Source of the DNA: UBA6059 sp964351595
Lineage (GTDB): Bacteria > Bacteroidota > Bacteroidia > Cytophagales > Cyclobacteriaceae
Direction: 5' to 3'
Length of the DNA stretch: 64,000 nucleotides
Assembly (NCBI GenBank): GCA_964351595.1
Contig: CAYGOT010000005.1
Span: 1-64,000, forward strand
The notes beneath the pieces are model-generated. The model was not told the origin of the DNA and did not search any database. It saw nothing but the letters and a program-made list of their open reading frames with translations. Numbering within the stretch: the first letter of the stretch is position 1; every line of letters begins with the position of its first letter. Shown here one piece after another: positions 17,358 through 26,813 of the stretch. The position numbers and the translations under genes are program-made.

Positions 17358-17406
17358 AACTGAAGAATTGAAGTCTTAAATTACAGAATAATTGTCTCTG
17401 AATTCA

Positions 17407-18498
17407 ATGAACATGAATGACATTCTAGTACCCACCTTGCTGGTCGATGAGGATATTCTAATTGCGAATCTTGATCGGATGGTTTCTAAAAGCAGATCTA
17501 ACGGGTTGACATTTCGCCCTCATTTTAAGACCCATCAAAGCAGAAAGATTGCCAGGCACTATCGAGAAAGAGATATCCATAAGGTTACGGTGAGTTCTGT
17601 GGGTATGGCGAAGTATTTCGCCGAAGACGGCTGGGATGATATTACGATTGCTTTTCCGACCAATGTGCTTGAGCATAAGGCCGTTGCTGATCTGCACAAA
17701 GTCATAAACCTTAATCTGATTGCTGACGGCAAGGAGACAATTCAAAGAATTGACAGTTGGGGGCTGGAAGGTATAGGTCTGTTCATCGAAGTGGATGCGG
17801 GCTATCACCGCACCGGGATGGATATTGAAGATACTCAAGGGTTGAATGAGTTGGTAAGTCAGGTAGAATTATCTCCGTCCATCAATTGGAAAGGCTTTCT
17901 CATTCATAATGGACATACTTACAAATCAAGGGGCCAGCAGGAAATCATATCTGCCCACCAAGCTTCATTTGACTTGTTCAAGAGACTCAATCGGTTTAAG
18001 GAGCAGCATCCGGAAATTATCATTAGCGTCGGTGATACCCCGGCTTTCAGCGCCGTGGAAAACTTCTCTGACTTTGATGAGATGAGACCGGGCAACTTCA
18101 TCTTTTACGACCTTGCCCAATGGCAAATAGGTTCATGTGAATTGAGTGACATTGCTGTTTGCATGGCCTGCCCCGTAGTGGGGGTCTATCCAGAGCGCGG
18201 GGAGCTAGTGGTCTATGGAGGAGGTGTTCACTTTTCTAAAGATCGTATTAACGTAGATGGAACGGAGGTATTTGGATTTCCGGTAGGGCTCAATGCGCAT
18301 GGATGGGATGTGGGCAAGGGAGCGGGGTACGTTTCCTCACTCAGTCAGGAGCACGGGATTATCAAGATGCCCCAACCTCAATTGTCACAATACAGCGTTG
18401 GGGATCTTATCGGTGTATTGCCTGTTCACTCTTGTCTTACCGCTGAGGCGATGAGAGGTTTCAGAACACTCAGTGGAGAGGTGCTGGATCATTTATAA
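17407..18498 (+). CDS. D-threonine aldolase / DSD1-like PLP enzyme
   Basis: A 363-residue fold-type III PLP enzyme (alanine-racemase barrel plus D-serine-dehydratase-like C-terminal domain). ATG 17407 is preferred over the upstream TTG 17392. The PLP lysine is K41 in RPHFKTHQS. A barrel strand holds IEVDAGYHRTGM (about 122-133). The C-terminal metal-binding segment PVHSCLTAEAM (about 341-351) provides the His and Cys zinc ligands of the family. The likely reaction is retro-aldol cleavage of D-threonine or dehydration of D-serine/D-3-hydroxyaspartate; the exact substrate is unknown. Confidence 0.85.
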   Translation: MNMNDILVPTLLVDEDILIANLDRMVSKSRSNGLTFRPHFKTHQSRKIARHYRERDIHKVTVSSVGMAKYFAEDGWDDITIAFPTNVLEHKAVADLHKVINLNLIADGKETIQRIDSWGLEGIGLFIEVDAGYHRTGMDIEDTQGLNELVSQVELSPSINWKGFLIHNGHTYKSRGQQEIISAHQASFDLFKRLNRFKEQHPEIIISVGDTPAFSAVENFSDFDEMRPGNFIFYDLAQWQIGSCELSDIAVCMACPVVGVYPERGELVVYGGGVHFSKDRINVDGTEVFGFPVGLNAHGWDVGKGAGYVSSLSQEHGIIKMPQPQLSQYSVGDLIGVLPVHSCLTAEAMRGFRTLSGEVLDHL

Positions 18499-18615
18499 GC
18501 CCAATTGTCAAAGGCTATGTTTTGATAAATCTGGTCTCTTCAACAATATCAGTTGAAGATATACGAACTCGACATTATAACTAGGAAAAGTAGACAAACG
18601 AAAGGCTAGCTTCTC

Positions 18616-18762
18616 TTAGGTTAGAATCTTGACAAGCCATAGTACGAGATAAAGCACGAGCCCAACCCCGAAAAGTAAAAAACCTAATACGAATGCAATG
18701 CGGACATGCTTTTCTTTCATGCCAATTTTCTTTCCTAACCATCCAGAGACTCCAAGTATCAT
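18616..18762 (-). CDS. micro PspC-domain membrane protein (48 aa)
   Basis: A 48-codon gene: ATG at 18760-18762 on the minus strand, TAA at 18616-18618. The product begins MILGVSGWLGKKIGMKEKHV and continues with a hydrophobic helix ending VLWLVKILT. This is a compact PspC domain: GVsGWLgkklgm..khvRiaf, then a GVGLVLYLVLW helix, without the usual long C-terminal region. PspC proteins sit in the inner membrane and respond to envelope stress. It is independent of its neighbours, the aldolase (plus strand) and GntP (minus). It is easily missed because of length. Confidence 0.8.
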   Translation of the reverse strand: MILGVSGWLGKKIGMKEKHVRIAFVLGFLLFGVGLVLYLVLWLVKILT

Positions 18763-18913
18763 ATCTTATTTTTTGGTTTAAGATAGCACTTTTGAAGAAC
18801 CGGGGGAAGATATGTGGCGTTAATTCCTTGTAGGAGAAAAACGGATAAGAAATGCAATGGCATAAAGCCGAAACATAACCTCACTCAAAATTCTAAGAAT
18901 CCTACCTAAAATT
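18763..18913. other. intergenic, no gene seen
   Basis: Non-coding stretch between the micro PspC gene and the end of gntP. I find no convincing terminator or promoter. Together with 18499-18615 it frames the 48-codon gene. Confidence 0.5.
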
Positions 18914-20227
18914 CTAAACTATCCGCTCTAACAAGATACAGCCTGCCAAACCAATAAAAGAGACGAGCGTTTCCATAACCGTCCAGGTCTTGAAGGTCTG
19001 CCATATGGTGAGATTGAAATATTCCTTGAACATCCAGAAGCCTGTATCATTGACCTGTGAGAATGTGAGGCTACCTGCCCCGGTTGCCAGTACTAATATT
19101 TCAGGGCTCACGCTGGTGGTAGCGATGAGGGGTGAAGCAATACCCGCAGCAGTCAAGGCAGCTACTGTGGCCGAACCCAGGGCAATTCTTAGCGCTGCAG
19201 CAATCGACCAGGCAAGTACGATGGGTGAGATGTCTGTACCCTGGAGAGACTGAATAATGGCATCACTCGTACCACTATCTATAAGAATCTGCTTGAACCC
19301 ACCTCCGGCACCAATAATTAAAAGGATCATTGCAATACCTTTGACCGACTGGAGGCAGATGTCTGCGATAGCTGACATCTTTTTGCCCATTCTTATTCCG
19401 AGGGTATAAATAGAGGTGAGTAATGCGATGAGAAGCGCCATCACTGGCTCCCCAACGAAAGATACTGTTGGCAGGATGAAGTGATCTTCCGGTAGGTTGA
19501 GCTTAAGCAAAGCGGATAGGCCCATCAAGATCACCGGTATCAATGCTGTGCCCAGGCTGCTCGCAAAAGATGGAGTGTGTTCATCAATCTCTTTCAGTGT
19601 GAACAAGTTCTCTGGTATTTCAGTGACCATGCCTTTGAGGGTCTGCCCAAATAGTGGCCCAGCGATAATGATAGTAGGAACAGCCAAAATGAGGCCGTAG
19701 AGAAAAGTGATGCTCATGTCAGCTCCATAAATTACCGCCAGGGTAGTAGGTGCCGGGTGGGGAGGCAGGAAGCCATGTGTGACGGATAAAGCGGCCACCA
19801 TGGGGATAGCCAGGTAAAGCAGCGGTAGTTTTGAAGTTTTTGCGATAGCAAAAACTAATGGGATGAGCATGACGAACCCCACTGAGTAAAACATTGGGAT
19901 ACCTACTATAAAGCCGGTCAGTACCATGGCCCACTGAATACGAGACTCGCCAAAGGCTGAAACCAGTTTTTGCGTAATCTGCTGGGCAGCTCCGGTATCA
20001 GCCAATATGCCACCTAGCATGGCGCCAAATCCAAGTACAAGCGCCAAATAGCCCAAGGTGCCTCCGGTACCATTCTGCATCGACTTGAGCACCTCTGAGG
20101 CGGGCATCCCTTGTGCAAGTCCAACACCAATAGCGACGATGACAAGAGCGATAAACGCGGGTACTTTAAATCTTATGATGAGGAGCAGTAGTACTGCTAT
20201 ACCGAGAGCGATGATCAAAAATGGCAT
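18914..20227 (-). CDS. GntP family gluconate:H+ symporter-like permease
   Basis: A 437-residue inner-membrane protein with about 12 hydrophobic helices, matching the GntP/GntT gluconate permease family: GLAQGMPASEVL...GTGGTLGYLALVLGFGAMLG near the N-terminus, VTHGFLPPHPAP (about 148-159) and LALGSATVAALTAAGI-like segments (GSATVAALT about 353-361). The family imports gluconate or related sugar acids with protons. No gluconate kinase is adjacent, so the sugar is uncertain. Length is normal. Confidence 0.92.
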   Translation of the reverse strand: MPFLIIALGIAVLLLLIIRFKVPAFIALVIVAIGVGLAQGMPASEVLKSMQNGTGGTLGYLALVLGFGAMLGGILADTGAAQQITQKLVSAFGESRIQWAMVLTGFIVGIPMFYSVGFVMLIPLVFAIAKTSKLPLLYLAIPMVAALSVTHGFLPPHPAPTTLAVIYGADMSITFLYGLILAVPTIIIAGPLFGQTLKGMVTEIPENLFTLKEIDEHTPSFASSLGTALIPVILMGLSALLKLNLPEDHFILPTVSFVGEPVMALLIALLTSIYTLGIRMGKKMSAIADICLQSVKGIAMILLIIGAGGGFKQILIDSGTSDAIIQSLQGTDISPIVLAWSIAAALRIALGSATVAALTAAGIASPLIATTSVSPEILVLATGAGSLTFSQVNDTGFWMFKEYFNLTIWQTFKTWTVMETLVSFIGLAGCILLERIV

Positions 20228-20617
20228 TGACTATTGTAGCTTGGGTTCAATTTCCGCAAAGTAAACATTTCTTGTTTCTTGATATTATTTCGGTCCACGC
20301 GACTATGCTTAAGGTTAGGCCTGAGGACAGAAAGAACCAGTAAGATCCGAGAAAAATGATCATTTCCGCAGTTGTGCAAGTTGATCTAGTTTGGATTACG
20401 GAATGCCATTAAACAGAAAAAGCAGGGTACAAGACCCTGCTTCGTTTCGTTCATTATCAACCAGCTATGGATAAGTATGAACACTTCAAAAGTAATTCAT
20501 AATCTGGAGATAGCATGGATTATAGTCCAAATTCATGATTTAATCGTCGAACAGCGCTTTTCAACCGATGAAAGTCAATTGAAGAGGCACTTAATCAAAA
20601 TCTGTAGCTAATTAAAA
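20228..20617. other. 390-bp intergenic region with one terminator
   Basis: No gene is visible. It must contain the gntP promoter (minus strand, near 20228-20330) and it holds the stem-loop at 20420-20442. The stretch 20443-20617 has no open frame longer than a few tens of codons and could hide a small RNA, but I see no structure to support one. Confidence 0.5.
20420..20442 (-). terminator. rho-independent terminator (minus strand)
   Basis: AAGCAGGGT (20420-20428) pairs with ACCCTGCTT (20434-20442), 5-nt loop. Read on the minus strand the stem is followed by TTTTTCTGTTT, suiting termination of the 78-residue gene that ends at 20618. Confidence 0.65.
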
Positions 20618-20854
20618 CTAGGCTGTCCTATTCTGATAACCCTGTTGCTTCTCTGCGTTTTTTATTACCTCATCTCTAATCTTATCATAATTGGATGTGG
20701 TAATAATATGAAGGGGAAGAACCAGCGCCAGGAGTAGGACTACTCCAAACATTAAAAAGGCATGGTTATTACTAAAATTGAGGATATTTCCTGCGATGCT
20801 CATTGCGATTAGCCCAAGGCCCACAACAGCTGCAATGTTCTTAATTGTTTTCAT
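20618..20854 (-). CDS. small two-helix membrane protein (78 aa)
   Basis: A 78-residue protein with two hydrophobic helices (about 7-26 and 31-53) and a charged C-terminal cytoplasmic tail (DKIRDEVIKNAEKQQGYQN). No recognised domain. It lies between PepSY-TM (minus, 21001-21546) and gntP; a 146-bp gap separates it from the PepSY gene, so it may be its own transcript ending at the terminator 20420-20442. Function unknown. Confidence 0.6.
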   Translation of the reverse strand: MKTIKNIAAVVGLGLIAMSIAGNILNFSNNHAFLMFGVVLLLALVLPLHIITTSNYDKIRDEVIKNAEKQQGYQNRTA

Positions 20855-21000
20855 AAATCTTTCCTAATAGCTTAAGTAAAGATAACGAAAGTCAAGCTGT
20901 TTTGTTAGTTGTTCATCAATATCTTAAGTGACAAAAACAGCTTTAATCAAAGCCAGTAGGCATATTTCCTATGTATCAAGTGGGGCGATAAGCAAAACCC

Positions 21001-21546
21001 CTAGGTGAACAAGTAGAGTATCAGGAATGGAAAGATTATGCCTAGCAATGACAGCTTCCATCCTCGCTGTGTAAAGCTGAATTTCCCTTTGGATATGAAC
21101 ATCCCGGTAATGGCAATAGTGATCATGGCTAAACCGAAAATATCGGAGTACCAAATCCACATAGGTTCCGTAGTGATGTGCAAGAAACTCATCTGACCCA
21201 ATACAGGTATTCGTTTTATTATCTCGTGCTCACCTTTACCGGTCTTAGCGTCTATAGTTACTACATCGTATTCGTAAAAAACTTTGAATTCTTCGTTTTC
21301 GAGAGTTGTCTTCCTAATACTCTGATCAACATCTATTGCACTGGAGAACTCCGCTAGCCATTCGTCATTGATTTCAGATTCGCTTCGAGGAATGATATAA
21401 TCAATCTGTTTCTTTTCGTACGTGTACTTCTGCGGGTTCCAACTTCTACGATGATTGAGTGCGATTCCGGATATGGAAAAAGAAATGATAAGGCCAACAT
21501 AGAAGTAGGCAATATCGCGGTGGAGTCCTCTTTCGTTAATTTTCAT
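21001..21546 (-). CDS. PepSY-associated TM helix protein
   Basis: A 181-residue membrane protein: N-terminal helix LHRDIAYFYVGLIISFSISGIALNH (about 8-32), a periplasmic segment (about 33-125), then FLHITTEPMWIWYSDIFGLAMITIAITGMF and a C-terminal helix LSLLGIIFPFLILYLF. This matches the PepSY-associated TM (PepSY_TM) family, half of the iron/flavin-reductase-like or siderophore-related proteins in Bacteroidota. It is a short version compared with the ~370-residue full family. The partner redox protein is not adjacent. Confidence 0.8.
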   Translation of the reverse strand: MKINERGLHRDIAYFYVGLIISFSISGIALNHRRSWNPQKYTYEKKQIDYIIPRSESEINDEWLAEFSSAIDVDQSIRKTTLENEEFKVFYEYDVVTIDAKTGKGEHEIIKRIPVLGQMSFLHITTEPMWIWYSDIFGLAMITIAITGMFISKGKFSFTQRGWKLSLLGIIFPFLILYLFT

Positions 21547-21615
21547 ATTATGAATTTGTATTGCTCACAATATTAATTTAGATCAATTAAAAATAATAGA
21601 ATGGTAGATACTTTG

Positions 21616-22950
21616 TCAAAAAATCATACGAAAGGTACTGCCTTCACGAAGAGTAGACTCTACCTCAATGCGCCCACCATGTGCCCTCAGAATCTGACGA
21701 CAAAGGCTTAGCCCAATGCCACTGCCACGTTTCTTGGTGGTGAAGAAGGGAATGAAGATTTGCTCTATTGTTTCTTCTTCCATTCCTGGCCCATTGTCTG
21801 TAATTGCCAACTGCACACGTCCGTCGACAACCTGGCTGCTGATGTTGAGTTTAGGCTGTTTTGTTTTGTGCAATGCTTCGATACCGTTTTTGAGCAAGTT
21901 GATTACTACTTGCTCGATGAGTTGCGGGTCTGCTTTAATTGTGATTCCGTCATCTAGTGCAAGGTGCAAGTCTATCTCATTATTGCGCAGGTCAGGTTCT
22001 AGAAGAGTGGTAATCCGACGGATCAGCACGCTCAGGTCGACAGTTACTAAATCTGGTGGACCGATTTGCGTTAGCGAGCGATACGCCTCGGTAAACTTTA
22101 CCAGTCCCTTGCTTCTATTTTCAATGGTAGATAGTCCTCCGACCAAATCTTCAATGTGTGCATCGGTAAACACTTCAGCCCGGATTTGATGCCCATTGCT
22201 ATCTAGGAGAGTTTTTCTGATTACGGAGGTAAGTGTAGATATAGGAATGGCCGAATTCATGATCTCGTGGGTCAACACGCGTATGAGTTTTTGCCAGGAG
22301 TCGAGCTCATTTTCCTCCAATTCATTCTTGATATCCTGGAATGATACGACGGTATAACCCTTGCCATTGAGTTGAAAGACCGAGTTCTTTACCGAGAGGT
22401 TTATTACACGACCTTCCCTTACATACTTGTACAGTAAAGCCCCACCCGGCTCCATCGCCACTATTCTTTCATGCAGATCGTTGAATCTATCAAAAAGGCG
22501 AGACAAGTATTTGTAGCGCTGTTGGCCAAATAAAAGCGCTGTAGCCTTATTGGTAACAATTACCTCCTCGCGCTCGTCAAACACCACTATGCCTATAGAT
22601 ACATGCTCGACGATCGTCTGCAGTAGCTGATGGTGCGACTCCTTTTCTGAGCTCAGTCTTTTAAACACATGCATAATTTGCTCATAGACAGCTCTCAGCT
22701 TATTATCCTTACCAGGAATGTTAGAGGCGTAGGTGAAATCACCCTGACTGATTGCCGTTAGGAAGTTGTTGAGGTCACGCTCCTGTCGCTCCAGGTATCG
22801 GATCAGATAGATAATAGCTATGACGGTGAATAGCGCCAGCCAAATACCGACAAGCCAAAAATAGGTTTGGGTGACTACATAGACTGACGCGTAACCCAAT
22901 ATCAGAATCAATGCCACCCGGAGTAGCAACTGTCTCCTAAGGCTATTCAA
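21616..22950 (-). CDS. NtrB/NtrY-like sensor histidine kinase
   Basis: A 444-residue inner-membrane kinase: two helices (about 9-27, 32-50), a HAMP-like linker, a PAS domain (about 105-205), HisKA with phosphoacceptor H228 in LTHEIMNSA, and HATPase_c with NLLKNG, DNGPGM and GSGIGLSLC. The first helix pair has almost no periplasmic loop, so the signal is probably intramembrane or cytoplasmic. It overlaps the upstream regulator gene (stop 22943) by 8 bp, making an NtrC-first, NtrB-second operon. Partner: 22943-24313. Confidence 0.93.
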   Translation of the reverse strand: MNSLRRQLLLRVALILILGYASVYVVTQTYFWLVGIWLALFTVIAIIYLIRYLERQERDLNNFLTAISQGDFTYASNIPGKDNKLRAVYEQIMHVFKRLSSEKESHHQLLQTIVEHVSIGIVVFDEREEVIVTNKATALLFGQQRYKYLSRLFDRFNDLHERIVAMEPGGALLYKYVREGRVINLSVKNSVFQLNGKGYTVVSFQDIKNELEENELDSWQKLIRVLTHEIMNSAIPISTLTSVIRKTLLDSNGHQIRAEVFTDAHIEDLVGGLSTIENRSKGLVKFTEAYRSLTQIGPPDLVTVDLSVLIRRITTLLEPDLRNNEIDLHLALDDGITIKADPQLIEQVVINLLKNGIEALHKTKQPKLNISSQVVDGRVQLAITDNGPGMEEETIEQIFIPFFTTKKRGSGIGLSLCRQILRAHGGRIEVESTLREGSTFRMIF

Positions 22951-24313
22951 GACCGTATTTTTTCATTTTGCGATAGAGTGTCGAACGGCCAATTCCCATA
23001 TCCTCAGAGGCTTTTGTCAGATTCCCCTGATGCTTCTTTATTGCTTTCAAGATCAGCTCCTTTTCGACCTCATTTTTGTTCACAGTGTTGGATGTTGGAG
23101 CAGTAGGACTATTTCCTACCGGAAAATCATTGGCATTTATTGATAAATCATTGGCTAATATGACTACACGCTCGATGGCGTGTTGTAATTCTCTTACATT
23201 GCCAGGCCAGCTATGATTTTGTAGTTTTTTAACAGCTGAAGGCTCCAGCTTCATGCCTTGTTTTCGATATTTACTGACATATTTATCGAGATAGTGCTCA
23301 GCGATCGGAATAATATCTTCGACCCGCTCACGAAGGGGAGGAATATGAATTTCCACAGTATTGATCCTATAGAGTAAGTCTTGTCGAAATCCACCGGTGC
23401 TCACCATCTGTTGAATATTGGCATTGGTAGCACAGATCAGACGCGCATTGAAGGGAAGAGGCGTATTGCTACCCAGCTTATAGAACTCCCGGTTTTGCAG
23501 TACACTCAATAGCTTGGTCTGAAGCGCTGGTGGGAGATTTCCGATCTCATCAAGAAAAAGGCTGCCATTACCAGCGATCTCAAATCTGCCCGACCGATCA
23601 GTTCTTGCATCTGTGAAAGCACCTTTCACATGCCCGAAAAGCTCAGACTCAAACAGTTTTTCCGATAGGGAACCGAGATCTACTTTGATTAATGCTGAAC
23701 TACATTGGCTGGAGCGATTGTGAATTGCCCGGGCGACCAACTCTTTCCCCGTACCGTTTTCTCCCAGGATCAGCACATTAGCCTCTGTTTCGGCTACTTT
23801 TTCAACAGTATCCATGACGGATTTCATGGATTTACTACCGTAAATGAAGTCTTCTAATCCGGCGTTGAGATCATGAGCCAGGGCATTCTCCCTCTTTTGA
23901 AGGCGGCTTACTTCATTTTTGGATCTTGCCAGCTGAAAAACATTGGTGACTGTAGCAAGTAGCTTTTCTTCTTCCCAGGGCTTGACGATGAAGTCAATAG
24001 CACCCTCTTTCATAGCTTCTACGGCAACTTTGATATCGCCATAAGCTGTATTCATGATGATGTGCTGATCCTGATGTTGCTTCAGCGTCTCTCTCAGCCA
24101 ATAGATTCCTTCATTCCCGGAAGTTCTGCCATGTGCAAAATTCATGTCCAGTAGTACTACGTCTACAGGTGTCTTCTTTAAGGTTTTTGGAAGCTGTTCG
24201 GGATTAGTTTCTAGCAGTACCTGATCAAATTTTCGCTTAAGGATGAGCTTGGCTGTATAGAGCACATCCTGATCATCATCAACTACCAGTATTGTTCCCT
24301 TGAGTTTGGACAT
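22943..24313 (-). CDS. NtrC-family sigma-54-dependent response regulator
   Basis: A 456-residue regulator with a REC domain (phospho-Asp D56 in VVLLDMNF; VDDDQD at 11-16; KPW at 111-113), an AAA+ sigma-54 activator domain (Walker A GENGTGKE 184-191; GAFTDA loop 231-236; Walker B LFLDEIG about 258-264; R-finger region ATNANI) and a C-terminal Fis-type HTH (about 425-456, GIGRSTLYRKMKKYGL). The GAFTDA variant of GAFTGA is common in Bacteroidota. It should activate sigma-54 promoters; candidates are the elements in front of the three orphan permeases. Confidence 0.95.
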   Translation of the reverse strand: MSKLKGTILVVDDDQDVLYTAKLILKRKFDQVLLETNPEQLPKTLKKTPVDVVLLDMNFAHGRTSGNEGIYWLRETLKQHQDQHIIMNTAYGDIKVAVEAMKEGAIDFIVKPWEEEKLLATVTNVFQLARSKNEVSRLQKRENALAHDLNAGLEDFIYGSKSMKSVMDTVEKVAETEANVLILGENGTGKELVARAIHNRSSQCSSALIKVDLGSLSEKLFESELFGHVKGAFTDARTDRSGRFEIAGNGSLFLDEIGNLPPALQTKLLSVLQNREFYKLGSNTPLPFNARLICATNANIQQMVSTGGFRQDLLYRINTVEIHIPPLRERVEDIIPIAEHYLDKYVSKYRKQGMKLEPSAVKKLQNHSWPGNVRELQHAIERVVILANDLSINANDFPVGNSPTAPTSNTVNKNEVEKELILKAIKKHQGNLTKASEDMGIGRSTLYRKMKKYGLE

Positions 24314-24420
24314 GATTTCAAGATCGCCTATTGATCAAAAAAATCAAAAAGAGTTGTCCCAAAATGAAACACTCAATTACTGTTTACAAAGAAACTTAGG
24401 ACAGAAAAATCTGGAATAAC

Positions 24421-24783
24421 CTAGATATCAATGGGCAGAACCATCTTCTTTCTGACGGCTTTGCCCTGGTACATGGCGGGTTTCCATTTGGGCATTGCCT
24501 TAATCAGGTCTAACACCATATTATCCACCTCCTCATTGATACCCATGACAATACTGGGCTCTGAGATTTCACCGGTAGGTTCTACAAAAAAAGACACGAA
24601 TACCTTGCCCTTTTCATCAGTGCTTTCATTATCGCGCATGTAGGCAAAGAATTGCTCCATACCTCCTGGGTATTCGGGGTTCGTCTCAATGATCTCACCG
24701 AGTACTTTGTCATCCGAATTTTCTTGAGCAGAAACACTGAAAGTTGCCAGTGAGAATAAGAGTATGGTTAGTAGAATTTTCAT
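24421..24783 (-). CDS. TonB C-terminal-domain periplasmic protein
   Basis: A 120-residue protein with a cleavable signal (MKILLTILLFSLATFSVSAQ) and a TonB_C domain: NPEYPGGMEQFFAYMRDN, GKVFVSFFVEPTGEISEPSIVMG, and the closing PKWKPAMYQGKAVRKKMVLPI. It lacks the membrane anchor and proline-rich spacer of a true TonB, so it is soluble in the periplasm. Such domains are common in Bacteroidota, but their role is poorly known; it probably does not energise receptors itself. It sits between the TPR kinase and the NtrBC pair, same strand. Confidence 0.88.
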   Translation of the reverse strand: MKILLTILLFSLATFSVSAQENSDDKVLGEIIETNPEYPGGMEQFFAYMRDNESTDEKGKVFVSFFVEPTGEISEPSIVMGINEEVDNMVLDLIKAMPKWKPAMYQGKAVRKKMVLPIDI

Positions 24784-24851
24784 TAGTTTTTGAAAGTAAG
24801 CAATCCTTTTGAAATATACACGAGATTTTCGATGGGTATTGTAATTAGCGG

Positions 24852-26726
24852 CTAAGAGAGACTAAAGTAGAATTGACTACCTTCTTCAATTTTGCTGTCA
24901 GCCCATATGCGCCCTCCATGTTTGTCTATGATTCGCTTTGCGATAGAGAGCCCTATGCCAGTACCCTCAAATTCGGAATCACCGTGAAGTCGCTTAAACG
25001 GAATAAAGAGTTTCTCATAGTAGTCCATATCAAAGCCAACGCCATTGTCGGCGACCACAAAGGTATCGTTATCAAATCTTGTCAGGGCAATTTTGGGCTT
25101 ATCTCTACCTTGAGTGTACTTCCAAGCATTTTCCAGTAGGTTCTTTAATAATATAGTTAGCATGGCAGGGTCACCATTGACGCTCAGGTTGGATTCAACT
25201 TCAATCTCAATTTCACGATCTGGATCTGCGACTTTAAAATCCCGAATAATTTCATGAGCTATCTCATCTAGCCTCACGGGCTGAAGGGTTAGATCAGACT
25301 GTGATACGCGTGACAGGTCGAGCATGTCACGAATGATGGATTGCATCTTTTTGAGATTAGTGGTTATCCCATCCAGCTGTTTTCCTATTTCTTGATCGTC
25401 CAGTTCTTTCCACTCATCCTTTAAGATTTTGCAGTAGTAACTAATCACCCTTATTGGAGCCTTAAGGTCATGGGAAACCGTATAGGAAAACGATTTATTT
25501 TCTTCATTTCTTGCGGCCAAATGCTTGAGAGCCTGCTCAAGGTCTTCTGCCTTTTTGGTAAGCTCTCTTTTCTGAAGTTTCACTGTGTTATTGGCCATTT
25601 TCAGACGGATCCCCAGGAGAATCGCAATAATAAGACCTACAGAAATAAGCGTTATTGTGACCCGGTTAGATTTCAGTTCTGCGGCATTGAGGTCACGCTG
25701 AAATATCAATGCCTGATTTTCCCTTATTGTCTTCTCGGTCTCATAGCTCGTTAAAAGCTCGTTAATCTGATAGGTCTTTTGCAGGCTATATAGGCTGTCT
25801 TTCAAAAAATGATGTCTTTGAAAATTTTTGATAGCGCTTAGATAATCGCCTCTTACCGAATCTACTTTACCTTTTATCAGGTAGTTGTCGATTTCCAAAT
25901 CCGTAGCATGAATCTGTTCAATAATAGTCTGCGCAGAATCAGCATATGTATAGGCGGCCATTGAATGTCGGGCAATCAGGAGATATACCTGAGCCAGATT
26001 CATGTAAGATGTTGCGACACCTCTCAAATCATTTATTTCTTTGCGAATGTTTAAGGCCTTTTCGAAAAAGTCAACCGCTACAGGCATACGCCTCAACTTG
26101 ATATTCAGAGTACCTAGTCCTGCATAGGAATAGGCTACAGCGCGCTGATCCTTATCAAAGTTGGCTTCTGAGAGTAACTTTTGATAGAAATACCGGGCAG
26201 TGTCAAAATCCCCCTGAATTTGATACAACTCTCCTATATTGTAGTAAGACATCAGGGGAGCCTCATCGAGATGTTCAATCTTAGTGGCTAGTGATCGCTG
26301 GTGATAGGATAGGGCTGTTTCATAATCATGAAGTTTTTTATAAACCTCCCCTAGGTTATTATAAATCATCGCAACACCAAGAAAGTTGTTTAATTCGTCG
26401 TACTGAGGCAGTACCTTCAAATAGTACTCCAATGCCAGGTTATAGCTACCAACAGACCAATAGCTATTCCCTAATTGACGTCCTATCTCGGCTTGAAGGG
26501 CTGTATTTCCGACACTATCGGCTAATACCTTCGCTGCGAGAAGGAAAACTTGAGCAGAGTCGACATCAGTGGCCATTATGGCTTTGGCTCGCCTTAGGTT
26601 CAGCTCAATGGTACCATTTTGATTGTTGATAGGCTGTTCTATATCATGGCCTTGGGTGTAGGCCAGAGTGGTAGACAGGATGATTATTCCTGTCCAAAGC
26701 AGAGATAAAGAATAGCTGGTTTTCAA
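24852..26726 (-). CDS. TPR-domain sensor histidine kinase
   Basis: A 624-residue protein: signal peptide (1-24), seven or so tetratricopeptide repeats (about 60-340, repeated A-x-x-Y-x-x-A/LG-x-x motifs such as NNLGEVYKKLHDYETALSYH), one membrane helix (about 357-375), a coiled-coil linker (KRELTKKAEDLEQALKHLAA), HisKA with the His in SYTVSHDLKAPI (about residue 421), and HATPase_c (KNLLENAWKYT, ADNGVGFD, GTGIGLSIAKR). The periplasmic TPRs should sense a protein or peptide. No response regulator follows on this strand. Its 5' end faces the permease 2 promoter. Confidence 0.92.
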   Translation of the reverse strand: MKTSYSLSLLWTGIIILSTTLAYTQGHDIEQPINNQNGTIELNLRRAKAIMATDVDSAQVFLLAAKVLADSVGNTALQAEIGRQLGNSYWSVGSYNLALEYYLKVLPQYDELNNFLGVAMIYNNLGEVYKKLHDYETALSYHQRSLATKIEHLDEAPLMSYYNIGELYQIQGDFDTARYFYQKLLSEANFDKDQRAVAYSYAGLGTLNIKLRRMPVAVDFFEKALNIRKEINDLRGVATSYMNLAQVYLLIARHSMAAYTYADSAQTIIEQIHATDLEIDNYLIKGKVDSVRGDYLSAIKNFQRHHFLKDSLYSLQKTYQINELLTSYETEKTIRENQALIFQRDLNAAELKSNRVTITLISVGLIIAILLGIRLKMANNTVKLQKRELTKKAEDLEQALKHLAARNEENKSFSYTVSHDLKAPIRVISYYCKILKDEWKELDDQEIGKQLDGITTNLKKMQSIIRDMLDLSRVSQSDLTLQPVRLDEIAHEIIRDFKVADPDREIEIEVESNLSVNGDPAMLTILLKNLLENAWKYTQGRDKPKIALTRFDNDTFVVADNGVGFDMDYYEKLFIPFKRLHGDSEFEGTGIGLSIAKRIIDKHGGRIWADSKIEEGSQFYFSLS

Positions 26727-26813
26727 TAAACTTGATTTGAATACAAAGCTGAATAAATTTATTTACATCTGTTACGGTGATTGAGCCAATTTAATGTCTT
26801 GCCTGTGTAACGT

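Noticed and set aside
17392..17406. TTG start for the D-threonine-aldolase-like gene
   Set aside because: ATG 17407 is five codons downstream and gives the normal family N-terminus.
21716..22189. 157-codon open frame on the plus strand
   Set aside because: It is antisense to the histidine kinase HisKA/HATPase region, has Ser/Ile/Leu-rich low-complexity composition and no recognisable domain; a shadow ORF.
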